A program made the translations under genes and the position numbers. 56,641 nucleotides of DNA from positions 45,943 through 102,583 of the forward strand of contig NW_005434546.1 of assembly GCF_000315625.1 (NCBI RefSeq), written 5' to 3'. Source of the DNA: Guillardia theta CCMP2712 (Eukaryota; Cryptophyceae; Pyrenomonadales; Geminigeraceae). The notes below the pieces were generated by a model. The model made no database searches. It was not told where the DNA came from and was given only the letters and a program-made list of their open reading frames with translations. Positions 21,723 to 32,461 of this stretch are shown here, piece after piece; within the stretch, counting starts at the first letter, position 1, and each line of letters begins with the position of its first letter.

Positions 21723-23096
21723 TCACACTAATGATAAACTTTTTAGAAATGCATTCATCTCACTCTTCTTCCATTCTCGCATTCTCCTGACATAACTTGT
21801 CCACTTCAATTGTCCCTGCCTTCTGCTTCGTGACTTCGACTTACAACTCAGCAATTTGAAAAAGCCGGGGTCATACATTTTGAACCAATGTTGTGCTTCA
21901 GGCAGTGTTGGCCCTGAGACAAAATTTCGCCATCGATCAAGCTTTGCACCCCTCTCCTCTGATTGGCTTATTTCCCTCATCACGAACCTTTCAAACGTTT
22001 CCACAAGAATGCTATAGTCGCTATATCTCCTCGCTTCCTGTTCGGATTCCATGTGTGCCCTGCTCAATTTCTTTAAAGGGGGGTGTTTCTTCACTGTGTC
22101 ACCAAAGTGCCATGCAATCCATGCATTCTCCCACGTTCCAAGGTGTTTTGTGACGTTGAAACGGAAGTTCTCTGTTGGGCTGAATGCGACTCCACTCATA
22201 TCTTGAACTTCCCTATGTGGACTGCCCCGGACCTCCATTTCATGTACACCATTTGCAGATCCACTAAACCGGGTCATTGCACATTCAAGTCTCTTACAAG
22301 GCTCGGAAGATCTTGGAGCATTCTCTTGTGCGTACATCGTAGGTCTTGGAGCATTCTCTTGTGCGTACATCGTAGATCTTGGAGCATTCTCTTGTGCGTA
22401 CATCGTAGGTCTTGGAGCATTCTCTTGTGCGTACATCGTAGGTCTTGGAGCATTCTCTTGTGCGTACATCGTAGATCTTGGAGCATTCTCTTGTGCGTAC
22501 ATCGTAGATCTTGGAGCATTCTCTTGTGCGTACATCGTAGGTCTTGGAGCATTCTCTTGTGCGTACATCGTAGGTCTTGGAGCATTCTCTTGTGCGTACA
22601 TCGTAGATCTTGGAGCATTCTCTTGTGCGTACATCGTAGGTCTTGGAGCATTCTCTTGTGCGTACATTCTTCGGTTCATGCTTTCAAGCTTACCAAGCAT
22701 GGTATCCATCTTCATTTCAATGGACTCAAGTACCCGGCGAGTCTCGCTCTCGTTTGTTGAAGCTCGCTCACTTCTTTGTGGCCGATTCCCCTTTTCAAAA
22801 TCGTGTGGCCGATTCCCCTTTTCCAAATCGCTACTCACCACACCTTTGGCAGCGTCAACACGAGCAGTCGCAGAAGGCTTCCTGCGGCGCTTGTTTGGTG
22901 GTTGTCCAGCTTCTAATTCCATTAGTTCTTCCATTAGTTCTCTGAATTTAGTACGCAATGTTTGAACCTCCTTTAAAATGCTCTCGTACTGATTCAAGCT
23001 CTGCATAGCATGGGAAGTCCAAAAAGTGCCTGCCGTTTCGATACCCCGGTCACCTGACAACCCATGCTGGACTCGACGCTTCAATCGATCCGGCAT
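21723..23096 (-). CDS. Repeat-array protein with nuclear localisation-like motif, 457 aa
   Basis: Single open frame from ATG at 23096. An N-terminal coiled coil (about residues 30-65, LNQYESILKEVQTLRTKF) is followed by a basic PPNKRRRKP that could be a nuclear localisation signal. Next come eleven tandem copies of MYAQENAPR(P/S)T, then a C-terminal region rich in Trp and charged residues (TWENAWIAWHF, PLKKLSRAHMESEQEARRY). That C-terminal region faintly recalls the GCR1_C DNA-binding domain found in yeast regulators and Crypton elements. This is weak and could be chance. It could be a domesticated or active mobile-element gene, or a host DNA-binding protein. Confidence 0.65.
   Translation of the reverse strand: MPDRLKRRVQHGLSGDRGIETAGTFWTSHAMQSLNQYESILKEVQTLRTKFRELMEELMELEAGQPPNKRRRKPSATARVDAAKGVVSSDLEKGNRPHDFEKGNRPQRSERASTNESETRRVLESIEMKMDTMLGKLESMNRRMYAQENAPRPTMYAQENAPRSTMYAQENAPRPTMYAQENAPRPTMYAQENAPRSTMYAQENAPRSTMYAQENAPRPTMYAQENAPRPTMYAQENAPRSTMYAQENAPRPTMYAQENAPRSSEPCKRLECAMTRFSGSANGVHEMEVRGSPHREVQDMSGVAFSPTENFRFNVTKHLGTWENAWIAWHFGDTVKKHPPLKKLSRAHMESEQEARRYSDYSILVETFERFVMREISQSEERGAKLDRWRNFVSGPTLPEAQHWFKMYDPGFFKLLSCKSKSRSRRQGQLKWTSYVRRMREWKKSEMNAFLKSLSLV
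22310..22672 (-). repeat. Eleven-copy 33-bp tandem array inside the gene
   Basis: Unit TCTTGGAGCATTCTCTTGTG plus 13 further bases, repeated eleven times. Copies are nearly identical; the main variable site is one base switching a Pro codon and a Ser codon, in the protein order P S P P S S P P S P S. The high identity implies recent expansion or ongoing homogenisation. All frames are open because 33 is a multiple of three, which creates shadow frames on both strands. Confidence 0.95.
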
Positions 23097-23964
23097 CCTT
23101 TCTGATCGAACTAACGTACAGCTGCAGATCAGGTGAATGTCTTCTAATTGAGTCTTCAGTCTCTCCCGTTGGCAGACCTACCTTGCTAGAGAATGTTCTT
23201 CACCTTGCACAGAAGTGACTAGTACCGCTCGCAGCCTTCCTGAGGACCAATGTGCGGTGGAGGGATAGCAAACTCTTCAGAAACAGTGCGCAATCCTGCT
23301 GCTGTTCTTCAAGCAAACACGGCGATATCAGTGGTATTGGGCGACGTCTGACCTCTCTTTCCCTCAGCCGCAACTGCTATCACCATTCTTGTCGCTCACA
23401 GTATGGACCCCATGGTGTACGGGGTACTTTTTCACGGGGTCAAATCAAGACACTGATTATTTGAAATTTAGTAAAAACAATTAAAAACATGACATGATAT
23501 TGATGACCCCCTTGTCACCAATACATGACAGAATACGCCTTCTCGCGCAATCATCGTGCGCAAGATTATGAATCTCAAAAGAATTTGAAACTTAAAAGAC
23601 ATTCAAAACTGCAGAGCTATATCTTCGAAATAAACTCAAATTATTTCAAGTTTCATGATCAAAACTCCATTTTCAAGTTTGACCCTGAGTTGTCAGTTGA
23701 CCACTCTTATCAACACTCAGGTCGCCGGGGCCATGTCGACTCGAGCAACGGTAACGGAACAGACCTCATGGCGGCGGCGGTGAGGGCGATGGCGATGGAA
23801 CTTGGAGACTCGTGACTCAGTGAGGAGTTGACAGTCGGCAGTGAACTGCTGTGCAGCAATCATTGAAGCGGCGACCGGCGACCGTCGACAGAGTCTCAAC
23901 TGACTCAGTGAGCCGCGCCAGTGAAAGCCTGTGACGGTGATCGGACTGCACGACGGCGGGAGCA
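23097..23964. other. Intergenic, partly AT-rich, with weak GC island D
   Basis: An AT-rich stretch at about 23440-23700 is followed at 23710-23945 by a palindrome-rich block (TCGACTCGAG-like words, GACTCAGTGAGG, CGACCGGCGACCGTCGACAG) resembling the larger islands but shorter. No gene is supported. Confidence 0.4.
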
Positions 23965-26095
23965 ATGTCGAACTGGAAGGAGCAGGTGGATGGGAGCAGT
24001 TCTCGCCCACTGTACAGGTGTTCATGATGAGCTTCAGCCTGGATAGGTTGTGCGATGACCCTCTGACTGTCTTGATGCCGCAGGTATACAAACAGGCCCC
24101 TGTCATCATCACTGACGACAGACTCGATCGACGGATCGAAACCTCGAAAGCTGTGAGATGCTATCGCTGCGAACGCCCTTGCGAACAAAGAGACCTGATG
24201 AGCCCCCGTAAGGTTCCGATTCCCGATCAGAAGCAACATGAGCGGAGACACAACGATGATCGACGGGGCCAGGCCCAAGACAGCCAAGGAGATCAACAAG
24301 CCTGAGGTCAGCAGTTTGCAAGCTTCGCCGCTCCCGCTCGCTCCTCCCCTGATATGGTTGCAACAGTTGTGGATGAACAGGTCACTTGAGACCCACGACA
24401 TCGAAGGATGTTGTACTGGAACTGGTGGGGATATCTGCACTTTCCACCGGTGACTAGCTCCCTCATTCAGCCTGCAGCTTAACTAAAATCCTTGCAAGGT
24501 CTACCAATGTTGCGCAGAATATGGGCACGCTGACAACAGCAAGCTCAAGGTCTACCAACCCCCTGAGGCCGCACTATCCCATGCCAAGCTCCCATGGTGG
24601 TGAGACATTGCAATGTATGTGAAAAGTTATGTTGACAGAGATTGGGCAGGGCTGGACAGGAGCAGCAAGTTTGAAGAGCTCGGCAAGAAGTGCGAGAGGC
24701 GAACAAAACTGCTGGCGACCTTGGCGGCAGAAGCCGATGATAAGGGAAGGAGGAAGCAACGGCCTCCAATCGCTCGTCACTTCCAAGATGTGAAGATCGT
24801 GGACGACAGGCATGCAAAGAAACGGATGATAATGAGAACAAGGGACTGGCTTGATAGTTCTGGACTTGATCCCTTGGAGCTCAGCGGAGGTTTGAGGCTT
24901 TATGGTGTCAGACCCACACGGTTTGTTAGGGAAGGGAATGCCCCCCTCTCTCCCAAGTGAGTCGTTCGTTTCTTTCATAGACAAATGAGGAAGCGAGAAT
25001 GTGACAAGTCTTCCTGTCGGCTTGACAGGTACAAAGTGTCTCAAGGTTTCGACTTTGTCCCCTCAATTCTTGAAGTTGGCCGGAGAAAGAATTTAGCTTT
25101 CGGTCCCAGCATCAGCCGCTATGTACGCTGTTTCACTATCGTGGTAGATGATTCAAGGGCCGAGGAGCGCAGCATCGAGTACATCGGAGAAGTTGAATAC
25201 TCCAAGGCAGGCTTAAGCGGAACATCACTGCCGCATGTAAAGTCAAGCCATCATCATTTTGCTCTTTGGCTGATTCCTGTTTCTGCCAGGCATACTCGCG
25301 AACAAGAGCGAAGCTGAGCGAGGCATTGGAGCGCAGACAGGAGGAGATTAAGCGAGAGGCACAAAGGCCCAAGACAGCCTCGACTCTCGAGAGCAGCGGG
25401 GAGAGGGCCGAGCCCTCGACATGCCTTGAGTTGGAACCCGCGGCTGAGATGATGGAGGATAATCAGCAGGTGGAAGTGCTCGCAAGCTTGTAGCAATTCC
25501 TCGACCCTGAGAATTCTAGCAGGACGAGGTCAAGTCTGCAGACTGGGCGCACAAGCAGGAGGAAGCATTAGATAAGACTTTCCTGCCGCCAAGGCCTCAA
25601 AGTCGCGCCCTACTTCAGCACGTCGCATGGGAGCCGTCGGAATCGACAATCGTTGCCGACAAACTCTCGAGGTGAGGGGCTGCCAGTCATACTCCTCCCT
25701 CCTCTCTTCCTCGTCCCCGTCTGACCCCTCGTTCAAGGCCTGCCTCCTGTGAGCCGTCGCTGCGCAGCAGCATTGCACCGCGAAAGCAGCAGGGCATGAA
25801 GACAGGGGAGCAGCTGGATGCCTCGTACAGCACCTCCCGCACTTTGAGCAAGAACGACCAGTGGAAGACTGAGCCGCACCTAGCAGGTCTCGGCAGCTAC
25901 TCCGAGTCTGCCCCTTCCTCTGACTCGCCTGCCTGCCCTTCCAGGGATACGTGAGCATCGTCGTCCTGTGATGTCTTACCTGGCATCTTCGACTCGTCAG
26001 CAGCACTGGAAGGCAGCTGTGGCAAGGCACGCAGCTGCCAGCGTCGAGGATTTTGCACAGAGGACCATCATCCAGGACGTGCGAGCGCTGAGCTG
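23965..26095 (+). CDS. Many-exon protein of unknown function, about 500 aa or more
   Basis: Assembled from about ten exons with in-phase GT-AG joins. MSNWKEQVDG starts at 23965; exons then lead through about 24066, 24235 (SNMSGDTTMIDGARPKTAKE), 24361, 24470-24598, 24643 (DWAGLDRSSKFEELGKKCER), 25030 (YKVSQGFDFVPSILEVGRR), 25291 (AYSRTRAKLSEALERRQEE), 25534 (DEVKSADWAHKQEE) and 25739 (RPASCEPSLRSS). Introns are about 44-72 nt. The protein is hydrophilic, Arg/Lys/Glu-rich, with no membrane segment, one likely coiled coil near residue 300 and low-complexity Ser/Pro segments. The style resembles flagellar or cytoskeletal accessory proteins, but I do not recognise a family. The 3' end is uncertain: a last exon coding HWKAAVARHAAASVEDFAQR ends at a TGA near 26095, but its acceptor phase does not fit cleanly. 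Confidence 0.55.
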
Positions 26096-26139
26096 ACTGA
26101 CGCTACTTGAATGAAACAGCAGGTGAGATCGGCGGAGCA

Positions 26140-27090
26140 CCAGACATCTCCTTCAGTGACTCCGACTAGCAATCACAGCGGCCCGGCTGAGTCACGCGGC
26201 GAGGCCCGGGCTGCGACTCGAAATCCGATTGAATGATTGGGTCATCCGATGATCGCCGGAAGGATGGCGGCCGCTGGCGGTCTTTTTAGTACCAACAACG
26301 CGCTATATTATGTCTTTCTCTCAGTAATGATTGTTGAACCGTTGAGACTCGGGGACCCTCGGATGATGTATGCGGCACTGCGGCAACCGCACTCAGCCCG
26401 CCGGGACCGTGACTCCCTCGGGCCCCCACCTCCGCCGCACGGGCCGCGGCCTGGCCGCCGCGCCTTCAGACGGTCGGCGGCTTTTACTCACGCCGTATAC
26501 CGAGCCTAGTACCGTTCAACCGGCAACGGTTAACATTGAACGGTACGGTCCGTCCGTCAGGCTTCTTGGCGGCCGCCGCTGTCACGAAGTTTACTCACTA
26601 CCGGGCGGGCGGCCCGGCGCGCCCACCCGGCATTCCGAAGTTCGGTTGGCCGCGCCGCCGCGGGGGCTGAGTCACCCGCGGAGTGAGAGTCAAACTTGAT
26701 CAAAACTTCAAGTTCGGAACTTCGGAACGGTTTCCGAGTTTCAACCGTGAACGGTCCGCGCTTTTGGAACGGTTGAACCGTAACGGACGTCGGGTACCGT
26801 GCGGTAACAAAGGGCCAGACGTGGCCCTGAGAGTCACAACTGATTGAGTCATGGGACCATCAGGCATGTTGCCAACTTTGCTGACTGACTCCTACTAGGC
26901 TAGCGGCCGTAGTAGGCTAAAGGTCGGACCGGTCCCCCCCCCGCCCGCCCCCCCCCGGCGGCCCAGTCACGCCGATGATACGTATCGGCAAAATGACGGC
27001 CACTTTACAACGCAGCCGATGACTCGGGGGTACGCGACTGATCTGAGGGCAGCTTTTCGAGTTCCGAAGCCTTGGGACCACCGGGTTCTA
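26140..27090. repeat. GC-rich palindromic island E
   Basis: GC-dominated with repeated ACGGT/ACCGT words. Clear inverted repeats: GTACCGTTCAA (26509-26519) against TTGAACGGTAC (26536-26546), 11 of 11; TTCAACCGT (26740-26748) against ACGGTTGAA (26769-26777), 9 of 9. A block of GGTTGAACGGT and GGAACTTCGG variants fills 26690-26810. A poly-C/G run lies near 26935-26960. No exon is supported inside it. Confidence 0.75.
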
Positions 27091-27972
27091 CCCGGGCCCT
27101 GGGCGTGCAAGGGCCGAGGGGGTCACAGTCAAGACGTTGCGAGTTGGCTCATACCCAGATCGTCCTAGTCGGAGTCAGGAGACCAGTTTTACTCCAAGTT
27201 GCCCAGGAGCAAACTAGCGCTTGTGCCCCCCGCATGCCACCTCGTACCCATCCGATGCGTTGCGATTAAGAGATGTCGGTAGCGTGCATTGGTTTATCTG
27301 GCCCTTTGCCCCGATCTATCTCCGTGTCAGCAACCTTTTTTTTCGGAGCGTCCGTGTATGGCCCATGGCGTGACTGGCAGTCGATCATGTTTCTTGTATT
27401 ATCGAAATATATCTTTTTCGTTGATACAGGTCACAGGATCATGTTGTAAAAAAACATATAAAGGGGTTTGGGTCACGGGAAGAACATCGCCGGTATTCTA
27501 GACCACAAAACGGATGGATTCACTCAAGTTTGAACGGGTCGATGACCGTAGGTAGAGATATTCTCTCAAAGGACCCAAAAGTGCAACGCTCTGCTTTGGA
27601 GGAGATACAACATTACAAGTATATCTAGCTCAAAAACAAGTCGATTCGACATTCGGTAAAGAGCGACCTTTACCTATCGTGTAGTAATCACTCAAGGTCG
27701 CATGTTGATGACGTGCGACCAATCAATGGTTTTGTCTGGAAACCGCGACGCTTCATCGATCTTCATCCGCTGCCTCCGCCCCCCCCTCCCCACCCTATAT
27801 CATCGTCGGTTCCCACTCCTTCACACAGCAACCCACGCACACCTTTTCCTCCTCCCTTTCGATCAAAGAACAAACAACCAGAAGTATCTACTTTGCTCCA
27901 CTCATCAGTTTACCCTTCCTCACCAACCTTTGCCTCATACATTTCTTTGCCCCTCTTCTACAAGTCAATCAA
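27091..27972. other. Intergenic, upstream of RWP-RK gene 1
   Basis: Mixed to AT-richer sequence with C-rich tracts near 27770-27890 (pyrimidine-rich, just before the start codon). No gene is supported; short open frames at 27072-27501 lack splice context or family content. It presumably contains the promoter and 5' leader of the gene at 27973. Confidence 0.4.
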
Positions 27973-28666
27973 ATGACATCCTTCCCCCTTTTCTCCTGTG
28001 GATCATGCGAGTTCGCTTCGTTCCCTCTTGAAGTCCACGCACCCCAAGATCTTCCAGACGAGGCATGCTGGGAGTCGCTCCCCCAGCTTGATGAGTTCGA
28101 AAGCTCTCAGGTAGACCCTTTCCTGGAGCTGGTCGACCAAGAATCGCTACCCCCACTTTACGAGGACGACTGGTTCATGCAGGCGTTCCCAGGAGACAAC
28201 TTTTCCTCTGCCGTATCCGACACGACATCGGTCAGTGCATCTCCTGCAGAGCCTCTCAGCCCCGCGCTCGAGGAGGAGACATCAGCATGCTCCGAGTCAG
28301 CCCACCCAGCACAGAAGGAGTCTTCATGCAAGACCGTGTTGATCAACGCCAGGAAGGGTGGAGAGAACAACAACGGGCAGCTCGTGAGGATAACCATCGA
28401 GGATCTCCAGAAGCACTTCCATGAGAGCATGGAGACCGCGGCATCCCACCTGGTAAGACTTACCTGATTAGCGATCGCCACCCTTGCTGACAAGCTCTGC
28501 TCAGGGTATCGGAAGATCAACCATGAAGCATGTGTGCAGAAGGCTCGGTGTTCCAAAGTGGCCGTACACAAACAAGGGAAAGAAGAGGAGGACCAACAAC
28601 GCATCCTATGTGGACCGGAGCTTTCTCAGCAGCTACCGGGTCAACATGTGCTACAACGCCTACTGA
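27973..28666 (+). CDS. RWP-RK transcription factor 1, 213 aa
   Basis: RWP-RK proteins are DNA-binding regulators (nitrogen response and gamete identity in green lineages). Exons 27973-28452 and 28505-28666 join as ASHL|GIGRSTMK, phase 0, 214 codons. The domain spans about residues 141-190: ITIEDLQKHFHESMETAASHL, GIGRSTMKHVCRRLGVPKWPY, with KWPY in place of RWPY followed by a basic tail (NKGKKRRTNN). The first 135 residues are acidic and Ser/Pro-rich, suggesting an activation region. The 52-nt intron cuts the domain between helices, as in the two paralogues. The stop at 28666 is only 97 bp from the stop of the convergent TAP42-like gene. Confidence 0.92.
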
Positions 28667-28763
28667 GCGCTCGGCCGCCCCGGGAAGTGTGAAGATGTGA
28701 ACAGAGTGATGAGAGTGAAGTGTCAAGTTTATGCTTGTAGTGTATTAAAGATTGTATGATAGT

Positions 28764-30700
28764 CTACCTCTTGAAGTAATGGTCTCCCTTGTTGCCTGCT
28801 CCACGGGGGTTCACGTCCTTGTAGTCGTCCCAAGAAGATTTCTTCCTCCTCTCACGCTCCTCCTTCTGCTGTACAGGTCATCTTGGAACCAGGCTCAAAG
28901 GACCTCACCTCCTCTTCTGTCAATCTTGACTCCTCCTCATCCATTTCCTCCTTTCTCTTGGCCTTGATGAGAACAAGTTCAGAAAGCAAGGCACTTCTTA
29001 GAATTCGACACAACCTGCTGCTCCTGCTGCTCCTTCATTCGCTGCATTTCAATCTCTCCCCACTCCTATGATCAACGTCAACACCTCGATGCAGGAAGGC
29101 GCACGAGCTTTGCCTGGACTGTCATTGTGGCAGGGTTCGGGTTGCAGAAGACATTCTGTGGAGAATGTGGGGAGAAGACAAGATTAGTTTGGAGTAAGAT
29201 TAGTTTAGAGTCCTGGAACCTGCCGAATTGCCTCACGTTTCTCGTATTCACTCCCAACAACGGGGACCTTGCAGAGTCAAATTGAGTTAGACTGAGACTA
29301 AGAAAGAAAGATGGAGAAAGAAGGCGGGGAGAGGAGAGGGGAGATGGGCAGGGGGGGGAGTGGGGAAGGGATAGAGAGAGAGAGAAGGGGGGAGAAAGGG
29401 GGATTGGGATTGGAAGGGGGAGGGGTTGAGAAGGAGGGACGTTGACACATCAAAAGCAAATCAAAGCAGCGGACAAGAACGAGTAGAGAGGAAAGAGGAT
29501 CAGATATCACCCTTCCTGCGCGCAAGAGCTTCTCGCTCCCCGCAGTCTGTTGGACCATTTGAGTGCAAGTCGAGAGGGAAACAAGCAGCAAACGTTTTCT
29601 TTCTTGGGAATATGAACAGTCTTGATCTTCCCAGCATCCTTTGAATTTGCGGGGCGAGCGACTGGCGGTCCTGGAACGGAAGCGGCTGAGAAGGAGGGGA
29701 GAGGAGGAGGAGGAGAAAGAGCGGCGGGGAGAGGGGTGACGGGGGCGGAAAGGACACGGTGGGGAAGAACCTGTAGGATTGGGCATTGAAGAACGAAAAC
29801 CTAGAAGTTCTTTCTCCTAGAGAAAGTCGTGTCACTACGCCAGGGGCTGGGGAAGGAGAGCAAGGAAGCGAAGGACAGTACTGACTTGCTCGAACAACGA
29901 GATCTCGTTCATCGACTTCAATATCGCCTGAGGAAGCATTGAAGTCAGTTCTCATAAATGCTGCTCGCAGCTGGATACTTCACCTCCTCCACTTCCAACA
30001 ACAGCCTCTCCCTGTTGAGCTCCACGTCTACCGTATCGCTCTCATTCTTCATTTGCGTCTGAGGAAGCGACTCCAGCTTCTCCCGTAGCTCCTTCTCCCT
30101 CCGGTGCCGCGCTATTCTCTCAGCTCGGAGGTGGTTTGCGTCCGCAGGAGGAGACTTGACATCGTCAATGATGCGCCTGCAGCACCACCCAATCACCCCT
30201 TATCCCTTCTCCTCCCTCCCCTCCTCCCGCTCCTCTTCCTTTGCCCCCTTTCTCCTCGTCCCCTCCTCCTTCTCCTCCTCCTCAGTCTCCACCTGCAACC
30301 GGAGACAAAAGTAGGGTCCTGAAGGACCTCAAGGTCCGTGCAAAGCTTGAGGAACCTCCTTATCGTCTCGCATGACTTGTCGAGGCTGCAGACGGGCAAG
30401 CGATGCGGCAGGGGACGAAAGTGTCAGGAGAGGACGGAGCACAACTCAGGCAGCAGCTGAAGAGGAGACAGCACCGATCTCGACGGATCGACAAGTCACT
30501 GCAGTTGGCAAGCAGCATGGCATGGAAGTATGGGATCATCAGGAATCTCATGTCTGCAGTCCAGGTCGAGATCAGCACAAGAAGCGGAAGCGGTGAGATG
30601 GAGGAGGAGGAGGAGGAGAAGATCACCTGGTGTGTTCACATCCTGGATGGTCTCATTCTCTGAGAAGATCCCTGCCCTCTCCAGCACGTCCATGGCTCGG
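28764..30700 (-). CDS. TAP42/TAP46 (IGBP1) family PP2A regulatory protein, N-terminus unresolved
   Basis: TAP42 proteins bind catalytic subunits of PP2A-type phosphatases downstream of TOR. Supported exons (-): 30700-30627 (RAMDVLERAGIFSENETIQD), 30553 to about 30490 (DMRFLMIPYFHAMLLANC), about 30396-30300 (KSCETIRRFLKLCTDLEVL), about 30182-29991 (RAERIARHRREKELREKLES), an exon near 29625-29590 (IKTVHIPKKEN), 29155-29114 (NVFCNPNPATMTVQ), 29065-29015 (EWGEIEMQRMKEQQEQQ), 28962-28909, and 28868-28764, which ends in the hallmark WDDYKDVNPRGAGNK. The intron after MTVQ appears to use a GC donor (48 nt). FSENE, the R-x-R-x3-KEL region and the C-terminal signature make the family call firm. The first exon(s), which should lie at about 30750-31060, could not be joined, and the middle exons near 29700-29900 are approximate. 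Confidence 0.85.
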
Positions 30701-31200
30701 CTGCGGAAAGTAAGAGCAAGTGGCTCCTAGGATCAAACGAGACCTCGAGTAAAACAGAGCTCTTTCTATCACCTCCTCCTTCTCTTTCGGGCTGCAGTCC
30801 TGACAACAAACGTCAGCCTTACGAAGCACAACCCCTTTCTGCCTCCTCCTGGGACCTGACTGCGCTGATACAGGGCCTGCACAAGGGTGAAAAGGCTGAG
30901 TTGACCTCTCAATCATACGAAGGAAATGCTACCTGTACTTTGGCGAAGAGCGAAGAGAGAGACAGGCTGTCCACTTCTTCGGCCTCTTCCTGCCACGAAT
31001 CTTCAGAAGTTCACAACTATGTTTCACTTACATACATCTGTGACCGGTTTCCTCTCTACTGTGACCGCCTCCTGACGCGATCTGGAAAGATTGATCAGGG
31101 ATTATGAACAAATGGGCAGAGTCCTACTGCGTTTGCTTCGAAGGCGTCGCCTTGCCTTGGGAGGAAGCAGACGTAGCATCCACATGCTGGTGGAAATGAT

Positions 31201-31550
31201 TCATTGTGAGCTCGACACCTCAATCTGGAGGAAATGTGGCGCTGCTATGTTCACCTTACTTCTTCCTTGTGGTTGATCCATACGCTCTTCATCGCTATCA
31301 TGGAGAAGTTCGTCGAGGGCCTGCACCGTAGCCAATGAGCCATCGCTTCCTTCTAATCGGCATATCCTTCTCTCTTCTTCTAGATCTCTTTCATCCGCTC
31401 CCTCTCCTCCCTCTTTACCTTGTCGCTCCACTTGCTGTAATCTACCATGAGAGGCGGCGAAATTCTTTTGTGAGTACAGCCGAGGCGAGCTTGCAATCCT
31501 GGGGCCTTCTAGTGTGGAAAATGTAAACATTTGGAATTTTTCTATCATGA
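31201..31550 (-). other. Coding-like minus-strand segment, gene unresolved
   Basis: A minus-strand frame rich in Glu, Asp and Arg (ATVQALDELLHDSDEERM) is open here. A second frame starting at an ATG near 31450 begins MVDYSKWSDKVKREERER, which recalls the N-terminal motif of Hsp90 co-chaperones such as Cdc37. No GT-AG join links the two frames in phase. It could be an exon of a small gene or the missing 5' end of its neighbour. Confidence 0.3.
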
Positions 31551-31603
31551 TTTGAAATTTTCACCGAAACATTTCGAAACCATCTTCAAGGATGTGATCG
31601 ACC

Positions 31604-31948
31604 ATGGAGAGGGAGCACATCTGCTTTGAGATCGCGGGGAAGCCAGGGATGGTCTTTGTGGGCTTGTTGATGAGCTGCAACAGAGAGGAGTTTGAGATAG
31701 TCAGTTTGTGTATGAGGGAGTTCTTCTCTCTGGCTTCTGCCGCTGAGTATGGTTTGGCACCGATGGTGGAACCTGTCAGCGTACCGTTCTTTTGTATGTA
31801 CACTCCGCACAGGGATATCTTTGGAGCCATGCAGGATCTGAAGAGATTCTTCGACAGGAGGTTCGATGAAGTCCATAGCAAGATCGATCCATCGATTGAG
31901 AAGCTGGATCTCCTGCTGACTCATCTCAACACCAATCATGTCAAGTGA
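31604..31948 (+). CDS. Hypothetical protein, 114 aa
   Basis: Open frame with ATG, an amphipathic C-terminal helix (DLKRFFDRRFDEVHSKID) and hydrophobic middle. The minus strand is also open over the same bases (31561-31881 and 31586-32092), so strand choice is uncertain. No family recognised, and no clear splice partners. The flanks are AT-rich. Confidence 0.3.
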   Translation: MEREHICFEIAGKPGMVFVGLLMSCNREEFEIVSLCMREFFSLASAAEYGLAPMVEPVSVPFFCMYTPHRDIFGAMQDLKRFFDRRFDEVHSKIDPSIEKLDLLLTHLNTNHVK

Positions 31949-32461
31949 TTTTGGGGCTTGGAGCCTGGTATGTTCTACTCTGAAGAGTGGCCACACCCTG
32001 CAAGGCAAATCTACTCCCTCTCTCTTCCTGCAGCCACCCCTCCGTTCTGAGGTCCAAGGGACCGAGTGTGGAGGGTTCAGTTCATTCTGCATGCCCCCAG
32101 GCTCAAGTGGGCATCCCGTACATCTCTTGTGCAGAGGACAGCCCTGCGAACGGTATAAGGCGCTCGATGGATATCATGATGGGCTGAAAAACCACATCAG
32201 TGACACTGAATCAACTTGACAATGTATTAGTAACGTTAATAGAATAGAATACAATGAATCTACATGGCAATGTGTTAGTCTCGCATGCGAGCTTGTGTGG
32301 TGTTGTGAGCTGAAGTTGCTTGTGCTGTGAAGAGGCTCATCTTCCTCCCGGCCTACTGGCTGGGGACTAAGTCGTATTGATAGGTGATGTCGCCAGGAAG
32401 AAGGGTGCCATCATACGCAGTTTCTACCTTCTGAGAACCAAGGGTGAGAAAACGGCAGTGG

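Noticed and set aside
22083-22760. Reading frames opposite to and overlapping the 33-bp array
   Set aside because: They arise because the repeat unit is a multiple of three; they lack the non-repeat coding content of the minus-strand gene.
31604-31948. PAS-domain reading of this segment
   Set aside because: Only vague resemblance on either strand; strand assignment is itself uncertain.
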